A stretch of DNA of 64,000 nucleotides from Streptomyces sp. B21-083 (GCF_036898825.1 NZ_JARUND010000001.1:3720001-3784000), one strand, 5' to 3'; counted from the first letter of the stretch, positions 34,787-45,038 are shown. Numbers and translations: made by a program. The notes: generated by a model from the sequence alone, not told the origin.

Positions 34787-35686
34787 TCAGACCCGGTCCG
34801 CCGCCCGCGTGAGCTGGTCCAGCGTCGCCACCACCGCCGGCACCTGCGCCAGGTCGGGCAGGGTCAGCGCGACGATCTCCCGCCGGACCGCCGGTTCCAG
34901 CGTCAGGGTGCGCACACCCCGCGGCCGTACGGACTCGACGGCGAGCCAAGGCAGGACCGCCACACCCAGACCCGCGCCCACCAGGCCGACCACCGCGGGG
35001 TAGTCGTCGGTCGCGAAGTCGATGCGAGGGGTGAAGCCCGCGCTCTCGCACGCCTCGACCAGCTGACCCCGGCAGCGCGGGCAGCCGGCGATCCAGGGCT
35101 CGGCGGCGAGTTCGCCGAGGGCGACCGACTCGGCGCGGGACAGCCGGTGCCCTTCGGGCACGAGGCCGACGAGCCGGTCGGTGAGGAGGGGGCGGACCAC
35201 CAGGTCGTCCCACTCACCGGCGCCGGCCGCTCCCTCGTAACGGAAAGCGAGCGCCACGTCGCAGTCGCCCTCGCGCAGCAGTTCGACCGAGTGCGGGGGT
35301 TCGGCCTCCTCCAGGGAGACGCGGGTGCCGGGGTGGGCGGCGCGCAGGGCGGCGAGGGCCTGCGGCACGAGGGTGGAGCTGCCGCTGGGGAAGGAGACCA
35401 GCCGGACCCGGCCGGCCCGCAGTCCGGCGATCGCCGCGACCTCCTCCTCCGCCGCCGTGAGGCCCGAGAGGATGCCGGCCGCGTGTCGCACGAGGGCCTC
35501 GCCCGCCTGGGTCAGGCGCATCTCGCGCCCGCTGCGGATGAGCAGCGGGGTGCCGACCGAGGCTTCCAGCGCTTTCATCTGCTGGCTCACGGCGGGCTGG
35601 GTGCAGCCCAGTTCGCGGCCCGCCGCCGAGAAGGAGCCGGTGGCGGCCACGGCACGCAGGACACGGAGATGACGGGCTTCGATCAT
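34787..35686 (-). CDS. LysR-family transcriptional regulator
   Basis: A 299-residue LysR regulator. The N-terminal winged helix-turn-helix is RHLRVLRAVAATGSFSAAGR then CTQPAVSQQMKALEASVG. The rest is a periplasmic-binding-protein-like effector domain (VRLVSFPSGSSTLVPQALAA, LVGLVPEGHRLSRAESVAL, AVVGLVGAGLGVAVLPWLAV). It is divergent from the MOSC-domain gene, the usual arrangement for a LysR regulator and its target; the 130 bases between hold ATTCTTCGATCATAAGTGAT with a repeated ATTCTT, a possible binding site. The effector is unknown. Confidence 0.92.
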   Translation of the reverse strand: MIEARHLRVLRAVAATGSFSAAGRELGCTQPAVSQQMKALEASVGTPLLIRSGREMRLTQAGEALVRHAAGILSGLTAAEEEVAAIAGLRAGRVRLVSFPSGSSTLVPQALAALRAAHPGTRVSLEEAEPPHSVELLREGDCDVALAFRYEGAAGAGEWDDLVVRPLLTDRLVGLVPEGHRLSRAESVALGELAAEPWIAGCPRCRGQLVEACESAGFTPRIDFATDDYPAVVGLVGAGLGVAVLPWLAVESVRPRGVRTLTLEPAVRREIVALTLPDLAQVPAVVATLDQLTRAADRV

Positions 35687-35816
35687 TCTTCGATCATAAG
35701 TGATTCTTTGACGTTGTGGTGAATAATGCGTCGACGCTTTGGGGATGAGTGACTTAGCGTGTGGTCGTGGTCATGAATGCGCCGGCGAAGTGGCGAGTAC
35801 GGGGGCGAGTGTCGTG

Positions 35817-36479
35817 ATGAAGGTGTTGTCCGTGAACGTGGGTCGTGCGAGGGCCGTGCCGTACACGGACCATCCGCAGGGCACGGGTATCGACAAGCGG
35901 CCGGTGGACGGGCCGGTGCGGGTGGCGGCGCCCGGGCCCAAGGGGATCGGCGGCAGCGGTCTGGCCGGGGACACGGTGTGCGCGAAGGAGCACCACGGCG
36001 GCGACGAACAGGCGGTGTACGCGGTCGCGCGCGAGGATCTCGACGCATGGGAACGCGAGCTGGGCCGCCCACTGCGTGACGGGATGTTCGGCGAGAACAT
36101 CACCACGCGAGGCCTGGACGTGTCCGGTGCGCTGATCGGCGAGCGCTGGCGGATCGGATCCGAACTGGTCCTTGAGGTCACCAGCGGCCGTATCCCCTGT
36201 GGGACGTTCCAGGGCCATCTGGGTGAGAAAAAGTGGGTGCGGCGGTTCACGGAGCGGGGTGCGCCGGGCGCCTATCTGCGGGTGATCGCGCCGGGCGAGA
36301 TACAGGCGGGCGACTCGGTGGCCATCGTGCACCGGCCGGATCACGAGGTGACGGTCGCCCTGTGTTTCCGGGCCCTGACGACGGAGCGGACTCTGCTGCC
36401 ACGGCTGCTCATGGCCGGTGCGGCGCTGCATTCGGAGGCGGCGACAGCAGCTGACGCGTATGTGAGGAAGTACGGCTGA
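35817..36479 (+). CDS. MOSC domain-containing protein
   Basis: A 220-residue protein with one MOSC domain of the YiiM type. GIDKRPVDGPV and VCAKEHHGGDEQAVYAVARED precede the core GMFGENITTRGLDV and the conserved-Cys stretch SGRIPCGTFQGHLGEKKWVRRF. MOSC proteins bind molybdenum cofactor or handle sulfur and reduce N-hydroxylated compounds. A short helical C-terminal extension follows. I use the ATG at 35817; upstream in-frame codons exist, but conserved sequence starts there. It is probably controlled by the divergent LysR gene. Confidence 0.88.
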   Translation: MKVLSVNVGRARAVPYTDHPQGTGIDKRPVDGPVRVAAPGPKGIGGSGLAGDTVCAKEHHGGDEQAVYAVAREDLDAWERELGRPLRDGMFGENITTRGLDVSGALIGERWRIGSELVLEVTSGRIPCGTFQGHLGEKKWVRRFTERGAPGAYLRVIAPGEIQAGDSVAIVHRPDHEVTVALCFRALTTERTLLPRLLMAGAALHSEAATAADAYVRKYG

Positions 36480-36588
36480 CGCGCGGGCGGGGCACGGTCG
36501 CTGACAAGGGATTACCTGAGGTCTCCGGGCGGGGACTTCACGATCGGGAGAGAGCGTGCAGGGGGCGGACGGGCACAGCCGGGGTCAC

Positions 36589-36594
36589 TAATCT
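36589..36594 (+). promoter_or_regulatory. -10 element for a leaderless SDR transcript
   Basis: TAATCT ends six bases before the ATG at 36601, and no Shine-Dalgarno lies between. Such spacing puts the transcription start on the start codon. A matching -35 is weak. Confidence 0.4.
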
Positions 36595-36600
36595 TGCGCC

Positions 36601-37374
36601 ATGACAACGGCTTTGATTACGGGATCCACCGCGGGTATCGGCGCCGCGTTCGCGCGGCGGCTGGCGGCCGACGGCCACAACCTCGTCCTGGTGGCGCGCG
36701 ACGCCAAACGGCTCGGCGAGCAGGCGACCGAACTGCACGACCGGCACGGCATCGAGGCGGAGGTGCTGAGCGCCGACCTCGCGACGGACGCCGGTATCGA
36801 GGCGGTGGCCGCACGCCTCGGGGACCGCAAGAACCCCGTCGACCTGCTGGTCAACAACGCGGGCTTCGGCAACAAGGGCCGCTATCTCGACGTCTCGATG
36901 GAGGACGAGCTGCGGATGCTCAAGGTGCACTGCGAGGCGGTGCTGCGGCTGACCAGTGCGGCGGCCGAGGCCATGCGGGAGCGGAGGCGCGGGGGTGTCG
37001 TCAATGTGGCGTCCGTCGCCGCATTCGTGCCGCGCGGGACGTACGGGGCGTCGAAGGCCTGGGTCGTGCAGTTCACGCAGGGGGCGGCGAAGGATCTGGC
37101 GGGGAGCGGGGTGCGGCTGATGGCGCTGGCTCCCGGTTTCGTACGTACGGAGTTCCACGAGCGGGCCGGGATGGGGACGGACAACATCCCGAACTGGATG
37201 TGGCTGGACGCGGACAAGCTGGTCGCGGCGGCGCTCGCCGATCTGGCCCGGGGCAAGTCGCTGTCGATTCCGGACCCGCGCTACAAGGCGCTGATGGGCG
37301 TGGTGAAGGTGACGCCGCGTGCCCTGCTGGGCGGGATCTCGTCGAAGACGGGGCGGAAGTACGGGCCTCAGTGA
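36601..37374 (+). CDS. short-chain dehydrogenase/reductase
   Basis: A 257-residue classical-type SDR. The cofactor motif TGSTAGIGAAFARRLA lies at 8-23, NNAG at about 89, the catalytic Ser in NVASVAAF and the Tyr-Lys pair in YGASKAW. Arg/Lys after the second strand (VARDAKRL) favours NADP(H). The substrate is unknown. It is followed on the same strand by the ABM/SnoaL fusion gene about 90 bases on, which may be co-transcribed. Confidence 0.93.
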   Translation: MTTALITGSTAGIGAAFARRLAADGHNLVLVARDAKRLGEQATELHDRHGIEAEVLSADLATDAGIEAVAARLGDRKNPVDLLVNNAGFGNKGRYLDVSMEDELRMLKVHCEAVLRLTSAAAEAMRERRRGGVVNVASVAAFVPRGTYGASKAWVVQFTQGAAKDLAGSGVRLMALAPGFVRTEFHERAGMGTDNIPNWMWLDADKLVAAALADLARGKSLSIPDPRYKALMGVVKVTPRALLGGISSKTGRKYGPQ

Positions 37375-37467
37375 CACGTTTACGGGCCGGTGTGAAGGAG
37401 GTGGTGCCGCGACTCCGGTGGGAGTATGGAGAGAGGTACCGGACCCAGGGGGGCCGGAGGCGGCGCC

Positions 37468-38175
37468 ATGACATTCGTACAGCTGATTGACTGCAAGACC
37501 AGTCGGTTCGACGAGATGAACCGGTTGATGGACACCTGGGTCGAGCAGACCCAGGGCAAGCGGAGCGCGACGCACACGCTGATCGGCAAGGATCTCTCGG
37601 ACTCGTCGCACTTCGTCGAGATCGTGGAGTTCCCCTCGTACGAGGAGGCGATGCGGAACTCGAATCTTCCGGAGACGGACCGGATCTTCCGGGAGATGGT
37701 CGCCCTGTGCGACGAGATGCCGACGTTCACGGATCTGGACGTGGTGCGGGACGAGCAGTTGTGCGCGGACTCCTCGCGGCGCTTCTTCGAGGTGATCGCC
37801 ATCCGGGGTGAACTGCCCCCGCTCAACGACCTGTTCGTGGAGAGCTATCACGAGCACGATCCGTCGAACGAGCAGGATGCCATCGGGCTGGACGCGGCCC
37901 GGCGCGTTATCGAGATGTGGCGTGAGGGCTTCGACTTCGCGTTCACCGTGCACGACCAGATCGCCCAGGGCGACCGGGTCTGCACCCGCTGGACGTGGAA
38001 CGGGACCCAGCGCGGCGACTTCCTCGGGATTCCCAGCAGTGGCAGGCAGGCCTCGATGACCGGCATGACCATCCACCGGTTCGACGCTGACGGGAAGATC
38101 GTCGAGGGCTGGTGGGAGTACGACCGGCTGGGGCTGATGGGGCAGCTCGGAGTGCTGGACTCCTTGGAGCAGTAG
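37468..38175 (+). CDS. two-domain ABM-like + SnoaL-like protein
   Basis: A 235-residue protein joining two small ferredoxin/cone folds. Residues 1-100 (MTFVQLIDCKTSRFDEMNRL through FTDLDVVRDE) look like an antibiotic-biosynthesis-monooxygenase-like dimeric alpha/beta barrel. Residues 112-230 (FFEVIAIRGELPPLNDLFVE through ADGKIVEGWWEYDRLGLMGQ) match the SnoaL/ester-cyclase type with the C-terminal IVEGWWEYD signature. Both domain types bind small hydrophobic molecules; which is not evident. The start ATG 37468 has GGAGG about nine bases upstream. A bidirectional terminator follows. Confidence 0.85.
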   Translation: MTFVQLIDCKTSRFDEMNRLMDTWVEQTQGKRSATHTLIGKDLSDSSHFVEIVEFPSYEEAMRNSNLPETDRIFREMVALCDEMPTFTDLDVVRDEQLCADSSRRFFEVIAIRGELPPLNDLFVESYHEHDPSNEQDAIGLDAARRVIEMWREGFDFAFTVHDQIAQGDRVCTRWTWNGTQRGDFLGIPSSGRQASMTGMTIHRFDADGKIVEGWWEYDRLGLMGQLGVLDSLEQ

Positions 38176-38201
38176 AGAGCATCGGACCGCCCGCGAAGGG
38201 A

Positions 38202-38236
38202 GAAGCCCCCCGTTCCAGCCAGGAACGGGGGGCTTC
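38202..38236. terminator. bidirectional terminator between convergent genes
   Basis: A perfect 15-bp stem, GAAGCCCCCCGTTCC and complement, with a 5-base loop AGCCA and TTCTTCG after it. It separates the ABM/SnoaL gene from the convergent groEL. Confidence 0.9.
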
Positions 38237-38259
38237 TTCGTGCCGCGTGAGCTGTTGGC

Positions 38260-39891
<1,632 letters not shown>

Positions 39892-39919
39892 TCAGCCCTC
39901 TCGGAAACTTGGGAGAAAC

Positions 39920-39976
39920 GAACTGCGCCCCCAGCACCCGGCTTGTTGAGAGTCGCGGGGGCCAGGGGCGCAGTTC
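39920..39976 (-). promoter_or_regulatory. intercistronic hairpin in groESL
   Basis: GAACTGCGCCCC (39920-39931) is perfectly complementary to GGGGCGCAGTTC (39965-39976), a 12-bp stem with a 33-base loop containing further GC pairs. It lies between groES and groEL on their transcript, so it could partially terminate, protect ends or mark a processing site. Confidence 0.6.
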
Positions 39977-40012
39977 ACTGCAATGCTGGTAATGCTGATG
40001 GAACCGGGTGAA

Positions 40013-40321
40013 TTACTTCTCGACGATCGCGAGCACGTCGCGAGCCGAGAGGACGAGGTACTCCTCGCCGTTGTACTTCACTTCGGTGCCGCCGTACTTG
40101 CTGTACAGCACGATGTCGCCGGTCTTCACGTCGAGCGGCAGGCGCTCGCCGTTCTCGAAGCGGCCCGGGCCAACTGCCAGGACAACGCCCTCCTGGGGCT
40201 TCTCCTTGGCGGTGTCCGGAATGACCAGGCCAGAGGCCGTGGTCTGCTCGGCTTCGAGCGGCTGGACCACAATGCGGTCCTCGAGCGGCTTGATGGCAAC
40301 CTTGGAGCTGGTGGTCGTCAC
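40013..40321 (-). CDS. groES: co-chaperonin GroES
   Basis: A 102-residue GroES. It begins [29 protein letters not shown] and contains the mobile-loop region, [34 protein letters not shown] as core and C-terminal strand. It caps GroEL in folding. The start is a GTG at 40321 with GGGGGAGG seven bases upstream. Two CIRCE elements upstream place it under HrcA heat-shock control, with groEL downstream. Confidence 0.97.
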   Translation of the reverse strand: MTTTSSKVAIKPLEDRIVVQPLEAEQTTASGLVIPDTAKEKPQEGVVLAVGPGRFENGERLPLDVKTGDIVLYSKYGGTEVKYNGEEYLVLSARDVLAIVEK

Positions 40322-40418
40322 GATCCGACCTCCCCCTTCGGAGATCTCACGGGGTTAACTGTCTGAGGTGGCGACCAGGTCGATCCGTCGTCGCGGGTGC
40401 CGGACCTGCCCGTCGCTG

Positions 40419-40445
40419 TTGGCACTCTCCAGGGGGGAGTGCCAG
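40419..40445. promoter_or_regulatory. CIRCE element, proximal
   Basis: TTGGCACTC, nine bases, GAGTGCCAG: the HrcA operator with a few changes from TTAGCACTC-N9-GAGTGCTAA. It lies downstream of the groES promoter. Confidence 0.88.
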
Positions 40446-40452
40446 AACTGAG

Positions 40453-40480
40453 ACTATGGCTGCGATTAGCACTCGGTCAA
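40453..40480 (-). promoter_or_regulatory. groES promoter
   Basis: Read on the minus strand, TTGACC (40480-40475) and CATAGT (40458-40453) are 16 bases apart. The -35 lies inside the spacer of the distal CIRCE, so HrcA binding would block it directly. Confidence 0.6.
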
Positions 40481-40492
40481 GCGGAGTGCCAA
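40466..40492. promoter_or_regulatory. CIRCE element, distal
   Basis: TTAGCACTC, nine bases (GGTCAAGCG), GAGTGCCAA: matches the HrcA operator at all but one position. It overlaps the -35 of the groES promoter. Confidence 0.92.
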
Positions 40493-40570
40493 TGTCGCCG
40501 ACGGTTCGGCGGGCGGGGGGCGTGTGATCGTGGGTTCAGGTGAGGTGCCGTTTGTCGGGGTGGGCGCCGG

Positions 40571-40650
40571 TTTCTGGGGGCTGTGCCCCCAGAAACCCCT
40601 ACGGCCCTGAACGGGCCTTGTCCTCAAACGCCGGACGGGCTGAAGGTGCC
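40571..40650. repeat. dispersed Streptomyces intergenic repeat, copy 2
   Basis: Second copy of the sequence at 4664-4740. It starts with a perfect hairpin TTTCTGGGGG-CTGTG-CCCCCAGAAA (40571-40595), which probably terminates transcription of the deacetylase ending at 40690, and continues with CCCTGAACGGGCC and GCCGGACGGGCTGAAGGTGCC. Confidence 0.75.
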
Positions 40651-40689
40651 GGCCCGGGCCCGAGGTGGCAGCTGGGAAAGGCGCTCGGG

Positions 40690-41490
40690 TCAGAGATAGT
40701 CCTCCAGACGGCCCACGCTCAGGCCTCTCCTCTGTACCTCCCGGAGGAGCTGCACCGTTCGTTCGACCAGGGGTGGGGCGTTCAGGTCGTCGTCCGGGCC
40801 TACCAGGGCGATGGTGCCCGGCCCGAGGGGCTCCTCCCCCGGTGTCCACAGCACCAGCGCCGAGGCCCCGCAGTCCGAGGCCGCTCTGAGGGTGGTCGTG
40901 TCGTAGGTGCCGTAGGGCGGGCGGAAGAGGCGGGGGCGGAGGCCGAAGCGTTCGCGGAGTCTGTCCTGTTGGCCGCAGATCTCGGCGCGCTGGCCGGCGT
41001 ACGGCAGGCCCCGTAGGGACTGATGGTGCAGGGTGTGGTTCTGGACGCTCGCGCCGACCTCGCGCAGGCGGGCGAAGTGGGCGTAGCCCGGGCCCACAAC
41101 GCTTGCCGTGAGGAACATGCTGACCGGGAGGCGCAGTTCGCGGACCAGGTCGACGAAGCGGGGGTCGCGTTCGGCGCCGTCGTCGTAGGTGAGGAAGACG
41201 ACCTTGTCGTGGGTCGGGACGCGGTCGACGACCGGGGGGAGACCGGGGCCTGCCGTGCGAATCCTGCGGGGGTGCGGGGGCGGGGCCAGGCGCACGGGGG
41301 ACGACAGGCCCCAGCGGCGGTACGCGGGCGTGTCGGTGGCCGGGGAGGGGTGTGTGCGGGTGTGGTGGGCCGCGTGGGCCGCTTTTCTGCCGAGGCGTTC
41401 GATGGGGTCCACGGACTGGGCGCAGCCGGTGGCGGTCGTCGCCAGGAGCGCGGCGGCGAGTGCGGCGGCGGCCAGGGGGCGCGCGGTCAC
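40690..41490 (-). CDS. lipoprotein polysaccharide deacetylase (NodB fold), copy 2
   Basis: A 266-residue lipoprotein. The signal sequence ends LLATTATGC with the lipobox Cys. The catalytic NodB domain has VVFLTYDDGAERDP (the DDG metal and base residues), NHTLHH with zinc-binding His pair, and RLFRPPYGTYD. Family enzymes remove acetyl groups from peptidoglycan, chitin or xylan. It ends GRLEDYL, almost like its neighbour. Its GTG start overlaps the neighbour's stop by four bases (GTGA), so the pair is translationally coupled and looks like a tandem duplication. Confidence 0.9.
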   Translation of the reverse strand: MTARPLAAAALAAALLATTATGCAQSVDPIERLGRKAAHAAHHTRTHPSPATDTPAYRRWGLSSPVRLAPPPHPRRIRTAGPGLPPVVDRVPTHDKVVFLTYDDGAERDPRFVDLVRELRLPVSMFLTASVVGPGYAHFARLREVGASVQNHTLHHQSLRGLPYAGQRAEICGQQDRLRERFGLRPRLFRPPYGTYDTTTLRAASDCGASALVLWTPGEEPLGPGTIALVGPDDDLNAPPLVERTVQLLREVQRRGLSVGRLEDYL

Positions 41491-42377
41491 AGGTAGTCCT
41501 CCAGACGGGCTACCGCGTATCCCTTGGCGGTGACGAGCTTCATGAAGCGGCGGACCATGTCGGGCATCGTGCCCTTTCCGTCGTCCTTGCCCCGGAAGTG
41601 GCTGAGGACGATGTCGCCGGGGTGGAGGTCCCGGTCCCCTTCCCGGTAGTCCCAGTGGTCGGCGAAGACCTCCTCGTTCCAGAGTGGGACGTACTTCACG
41701 CCGCACGACTTCGCCGCGCGGAGACTGTCCTCGTCGTAGTTGCCGTAGGGCGGGCGGAAGAGGGCCGGGCGGGTGCCGTACTGCTTCCTGATCACGTCCT
41801 GCATGCCGCAGATCTCGGCCTTCTGGCGCTCGTAGGAGAGGGCCGGCAGGTAGCGGTGATGGAGGGTGTGGTTGTCGAGTACGACACCCCGGTCGCGCAT
41901 CTTTCTGAAGTAGCCGTAGTCCTCGTTGACCAGGTAGTCGCTGAGGAAGGCGGTGTACGGGATCTTCAGTTCGCTCATCATCCGCAGGAACGCCGGGTCC
42001 TTCTCGGCGCCGTCGTCGATGGTGAGGAAGACGACCTTGTCGCGGGTGGGGATCGTGGTGAAGACGGGCGGCAGCCCGCGTGCCTCGTGGTCGTCCACCT
42101 CGAAGCCCTTACGGGTGGTGAGCCTCGGTTTGCGGGTGGGGGGTGCTGGTGCGGTCAGTGGGGGCGCGGCCAGGCCCCAGTGCCTGGCGGCGGCGACCCG
42201 GGCCGCGGCGGAGCGGCGCAGGTTCCGGGCGTACGCGTCGAGGGCACGCGCCGGGGGTGCGTGGAGGCGCAGTTCCTGGCCCGGGGCGGGGCGGCCTCTC
42301 TTCGGCGGGGCGGCCCCTTGCGCGCAGCCTGAGGCGAGCGCGGCCATGGCGAGCGCGATGATCCCGGCCCGGACCAT
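41487..42377 (-). CDS. lipoprotein polysaccharide deacetylase (NodB fold), copy 1
   Basis: A 296-residue lipoprotein. MVRAGIIALAMAALASGC is a signal sequence with lipobox LASGC. A Pro/Arg/Ala-rich linker leads to the deacetylase domain: VVFLTIDDGAEKDP, NHTLHHRYLPALSYERQ, ALFRPPYGNYDEDSLRAA and LHPGDIVLSHF, the last two including the catalytic His and Asp/Arg regions. The ATG at 42377 gives a compact signal; the frame is open upstream, including ATG 42413. It heads the two-gene operon and is divergent from the methyltransferase. It likely acts on cell-envelope polysaccharide; the substrate is not readable. Confidence 0.9.
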   Translation of the reverse strand: MVRAGIIALAMAALASGCAQGAAPPKRGRPAPGQELRLHAPPARALDAYARNLRRSAAARVAAARHWGLAAPPLTAPAPPTRKPRLTTRKGFEVDDHEARGLPPVFTTIPTRDKVVFLTIDDGAEKDPAFLRMMSELKIPYTAFLSDYLVNEDYGYFRKMRDRGVVLDNHTLHHRYLPALSYERQKAEICGMQDVIRKQYGTRPALFRPPYGNYDEDSLRAAKSCGVKYVPLWNEEVFADHWDYREGDRDLHPGDIVLSHFRGKDDGKGTMPDMVRRFMKLVTAKGYAVARLEDYL

Positions 42378-42503
42378 TGACCTGTTTTTGTAATTTTGTC
42401 CTACTGTCCGCATGGTGCCGGATCTTCCCAGCGCGGGGCCGCGGAACTCGGCCGACACCGCCGCGGGAAGCACGCCGTCCACCGGCTGGCCCACAATGAC
42501 CCG

Positions 42504-43688
42504 GTGAACGACCTCGCCGCACCCCTCTCCGCCTTCGCCGCCCTGCTCACTCCGGTGGGCCGCGCCCTCCTCGACGAGGTGCGCGGTACCGAGCCGGCCC
42601 GTGAGCTGGCCGTCGCCACCCGGCTGCGCCGCGAGCACCCCGCCGAGCTGGTCTCGGCGGCGCTCGGACAGGAGCGCCTGCGACAGCGGGCGGTGGCGAA
42701 GTTCGACACCGAGGACGCCGGGCGGATGTTCTTCACGCCCAACGGGGTCGAACAGTCGACACGGGCGAGCGTGGCCGCGTACCGGGCGGGGCGGTTCGCG
42801 GAGTTGGGCGTGACCTCGGTCGCCGACCTGTGCTGCGGGATCGGCGGCGACGCGCTCGCACTCGCCCGGGCCGGCATCCGTGTCCTCGCCGTGGACCGGG
42901 ATCCACTCACGGCCGCCGTCGCACGCGCGAACGTCGACGCGCTGGGCATCGGTGATCTCGTGGAGGTACGGGAGGCGGATGTCACCGATGTCGACACGAC
43001 GGCGTACGACGCGGTGTTCGTCGATCCCGCGCGACGCGGGGGGCGCGGGAGGATCTTCGATCCCGAGGCGTACTCACCGCCGCTGTCGTGGGCCGTGGAG
43101 GCGGCGCGGAAGGCTCCGCTGGCCGCGCTGAAGATCGCTCCCGGTGTGCCGCACGAGGCGATTCCCGCCGACGCCGGGGCCGAGTGGATCTCGGACGGCG
43201 GGGACGTGAAGGAAGCGGTGCTGTGGTTCGGGACCGAGCCCGGCGTAATTCGGGCAACTCTGCTGCCCGGACCGCGTGTTCTGGTCGGGCGGGGGCTGCC
43301 GGACCCTCAGGTGCGCCCGGTGGGGCGGTACTTGTACGAGCCCGACGGCGCCGTCATCCGGGCACATCTGGTGGCGGAGGTGGCCGAGGAGGTCGGTGGG
43401 GGGCTCGTCGACGAGACGATCGCCTATGTGACGGCGGATGAGCTGCGCACCACTTCCTATGCCTCCGCTTACGAGATCACCGATCAACTGCCTTTCGGGG
43501 TGAAGAAGTTGAAGGCGCTGCTGCGGGAGCGGGAGGTCGGGGTGCTGACCGTGAAGAAGCGGGGGTCGGCGGTCGAGCCCGAGGAGCTCCGGAAGATGGT
43601 GAAGCCTCGGGGGGCCAACTCCGCGACGGTTTTTCTTACTCGGGTGGCGGGGGCGCCGGCGATGCTTGTTGGGCATCCCGTGCGGTGA
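42504..43688 (+). CDS. class I SAM methyltransferase with THUMP-like C-terminal domain
   Basis: A 394-residue protein. The SAM-binding motif is VADLCCGIGGDALALARAG, followed by VLAVDRDPLTAAVARANVDAL and AVFVDPARRGGRGRIFDPE, where DPAR resembles the catalytic DPPY/DPxR of RNA and protein modifiers. The C-terminal 100 residues (ELRTTSYASAYEITDQLPFG to VKPRGANSATVFLTRV) form a THUMP-like RNA-binding domain. An RNA target is plausible but unproven. The start is the GTG at 42504 without a clear Shine-Dalgarno; the frame is open to 42396. It converges on the ECF42 gene. Confidence 0.85.
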   Translation: MNDLAAPLSAFAALLTPVGRALLDEVRGTEPARELAVATRLRREHPAELVSAALGQERLRQRAVAKFDTEDAGRMFFTPNGVEQSTRASVAAYRAGRFAELGVTSVADLCCGIGGDALALARAGIRVLAVDRDPLTAAVARANVDALGIGDLVEVREADVTDVDTTAYDAVFVDPARRGGRGRIFDPEAYSPPLSWAVEAARKAPLAALKIAPGVPHEAIPADAGAEWISDGGDVKEAVLWFGTEPGVIRATLLPGPRVLVGRGLPDPQVRPVGRYLYEPDGAVIRAHLVAEVAEEVGGGLVDETIAYVTADELRTTSYASAYEITDQLPFGVKKLKALLREREVGVLTVKKRGSAVEPEELRKMVKPRGANSATVFLTRVAGAPAMLVGHPVR

Positions 43689-43731
43689 GCTCCGCTGGTT
43701 GGGCGGTTCTTTACGCTGCCGGTCCGGTGGG

Positions 43732-43765
43732 GGCTTGTCGCGCAGTTCCTCGCGCCGCTAGGGGG
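43732..43765. repeat. dispersed repeat GCTTGTCGCGCAGTTCC, copy 1
   Basis: GGCTTGTCGCGCAGTTCCTC followed by GCGCCGCTAGGGG. It overlaps the last codons and stop of the ECF42 sigma gene. A second copy is at 48331-48365. From general knowledge this type of sequence is frequent at Streptomyces gene ends. Confidence 0.65.
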
Positions 43766-45038
43766 CGCACTCCTTCGCTCTGGTTCTTAGCCAGTTCCGT
43801 TCTTGTTCGTTCTGTGTCAGGTCTGCTGCTCTGAGGAATTCCGCTGCTGCCTCCTTTGCGCGGCCCAGGCGGAGGAGGAGGTCGCCTCTTACGCTGGGGA
43901 GCAAGTGGTAGTCCTGCAGGGCCGGTTCGGCTGTCAGGGTGTCGATGATCTGGAGGGCGGGGGCCGGACCCTCGGCCATCGAGACGGCCACCGCTCGGTT
44001 CAACTCCACCACCGGGGACGGGGATCGGACGGCCAGGGCCGCGTACAGGGCGGCGATGCGGGGCCAGTCCGTGGCGTCGTAGGAGTGGGCGTGGGCGTGG
44101 CAGGCGGCGATGGTGGCCTGGAGGGCGTACGGGCCCGGGCCCGACGTGGTGGTCGTGGCGCCGGCCGCTTCGGCTCGGGCCAGGGCTGTGAAGCCGCGGG
44201 CGATCAGCATGCGGTTCCAGCGGGAGCGGTTCTGGTCCTTGAGGAGCACCGGTTCGCCGGTCGGGCCCGTGCGGGCCGCCGATCGGGACGCCTGAAGCTC
44301 CAACAGGGCCGTCAGCGCGTGCACTTCGGGTTCCTTGGGCATCAGGCCCGACAGCACGCGGGCGAGGCGCAGGGCGTCCTCGCAGAGGGCCGGCCGCAGC
44401 AGGTCGTCGCCTGCCGTGGCCGCGTACCCCTCGTTGAAGATCAGGTAGATGACCTCCAGCACCGAGCCGAGACGGGCCTCGCGCTGTGGGCCGTACGGGA
44501 CCTCGAAGGCGACGTTCTTCGTCGCGAGGGTTCGTTTGGCGCGGACGATCCGCTGGGCGACCGTCGCCTCGGGGACCAGGAAGGCGCGGGCGATCTCGGG
44601 GGTGGTGAGGCCGCCGAGGAGGCGGAGGGTGAGGGCGATACGGGCCTCGGCGGACAGCACCGGGTGGCAGGCGGTGAAGACGAGACGCAGCAGGTCGTCG
44701 TCGATGTCGTCGGGGGCGGACGGCTCGACGGGCGGGGCGGTCGTCTCCAGGGTCCGGCCGATCTCCGCCAGCTTGCGGGCGTAGGTCTCGCGGCGGCGGA
44801 CCATGTCGACGGCGCGGTGTTTGGCGGTGGCCATGAGCCAGGCGCCCGGGTTGTCGGGGACGCCGTCGCGGGGCCACTGTTCGAGGGCGGCGACCAGCGC
44901 GTCCTGAGCGAGTTCCTCGGCGATGCCTATGTCCCGGACGGTACGGGTGACGGCCGCGATGATGCGGGGGTATTCGAGGCGGAAGACCGTCTCGACGGAT
45001 CGCTCGGTCACGGAGTCGGAGGTGGGCTGCTGGGTCAC
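43758..45038 (-). CDS. ECF42-type RNA polymerase sigma factor
   Basis: A 426-residue sigma factor, much longer than typical ECFs. Region 2 is FRLEYPRIIAAVTRTVRDIG then AEELAQDALVAALEQWPRDG; region 4 is LTLRLLGGLTTPEIARAFLV followed by PEATVAQRIVRAKRTL. About 240 extra C-terminal residues, helical and TPR-like (EVIYLIFNEGYAATAGDD, LLPSVRGDLLLRLGRAKEAA), form the DUF6596 extension typical of group ECF42. No anti-sigma is present, as expected: group members are associated with a DGPF/YciI protein, encoded immediately upstream here. The C-terminal extension is known to be required for activity in this group. The ATG at 45038 is 87 bases after the YciI stop. Confidence 0.9.
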   Translation of the reverse strand: MTQQPTSDSVTERSVETVFRLEYPRIIAAVTRTVRDIGIAEELAQDALVAALEQWPRDGVPDNPGAWLMATAKHRAVDMVRRRETYARKLAEIGRTLETTAPPVEPSAPDDIDDDLLRLVFTACHPVLSAEARIALTLRLLGGLTTPEIARAFLVPEATVAQRIVRAKRTLATKNVAFEVPYGPQREARLGSVLEVIYLIFNEGYAATAGDDLLRPALCEDALRLARVLSGLMPKEPEVHALTALLELQASRSAARTGPTGEPVLLKDQNRSRWNRMLIARGFTALARAEAAGATTTTSGPGPYALQATIAACHAHAHSYDATDWPRIAALYAALAVRSPSPVVELNRAVAVSMAEGPAPALQIIDTLTAEPALQDYHLLPSVRGDLLLRLGRAKEAAAEFLRAADLTQNEQERNWLRTRAKECAP

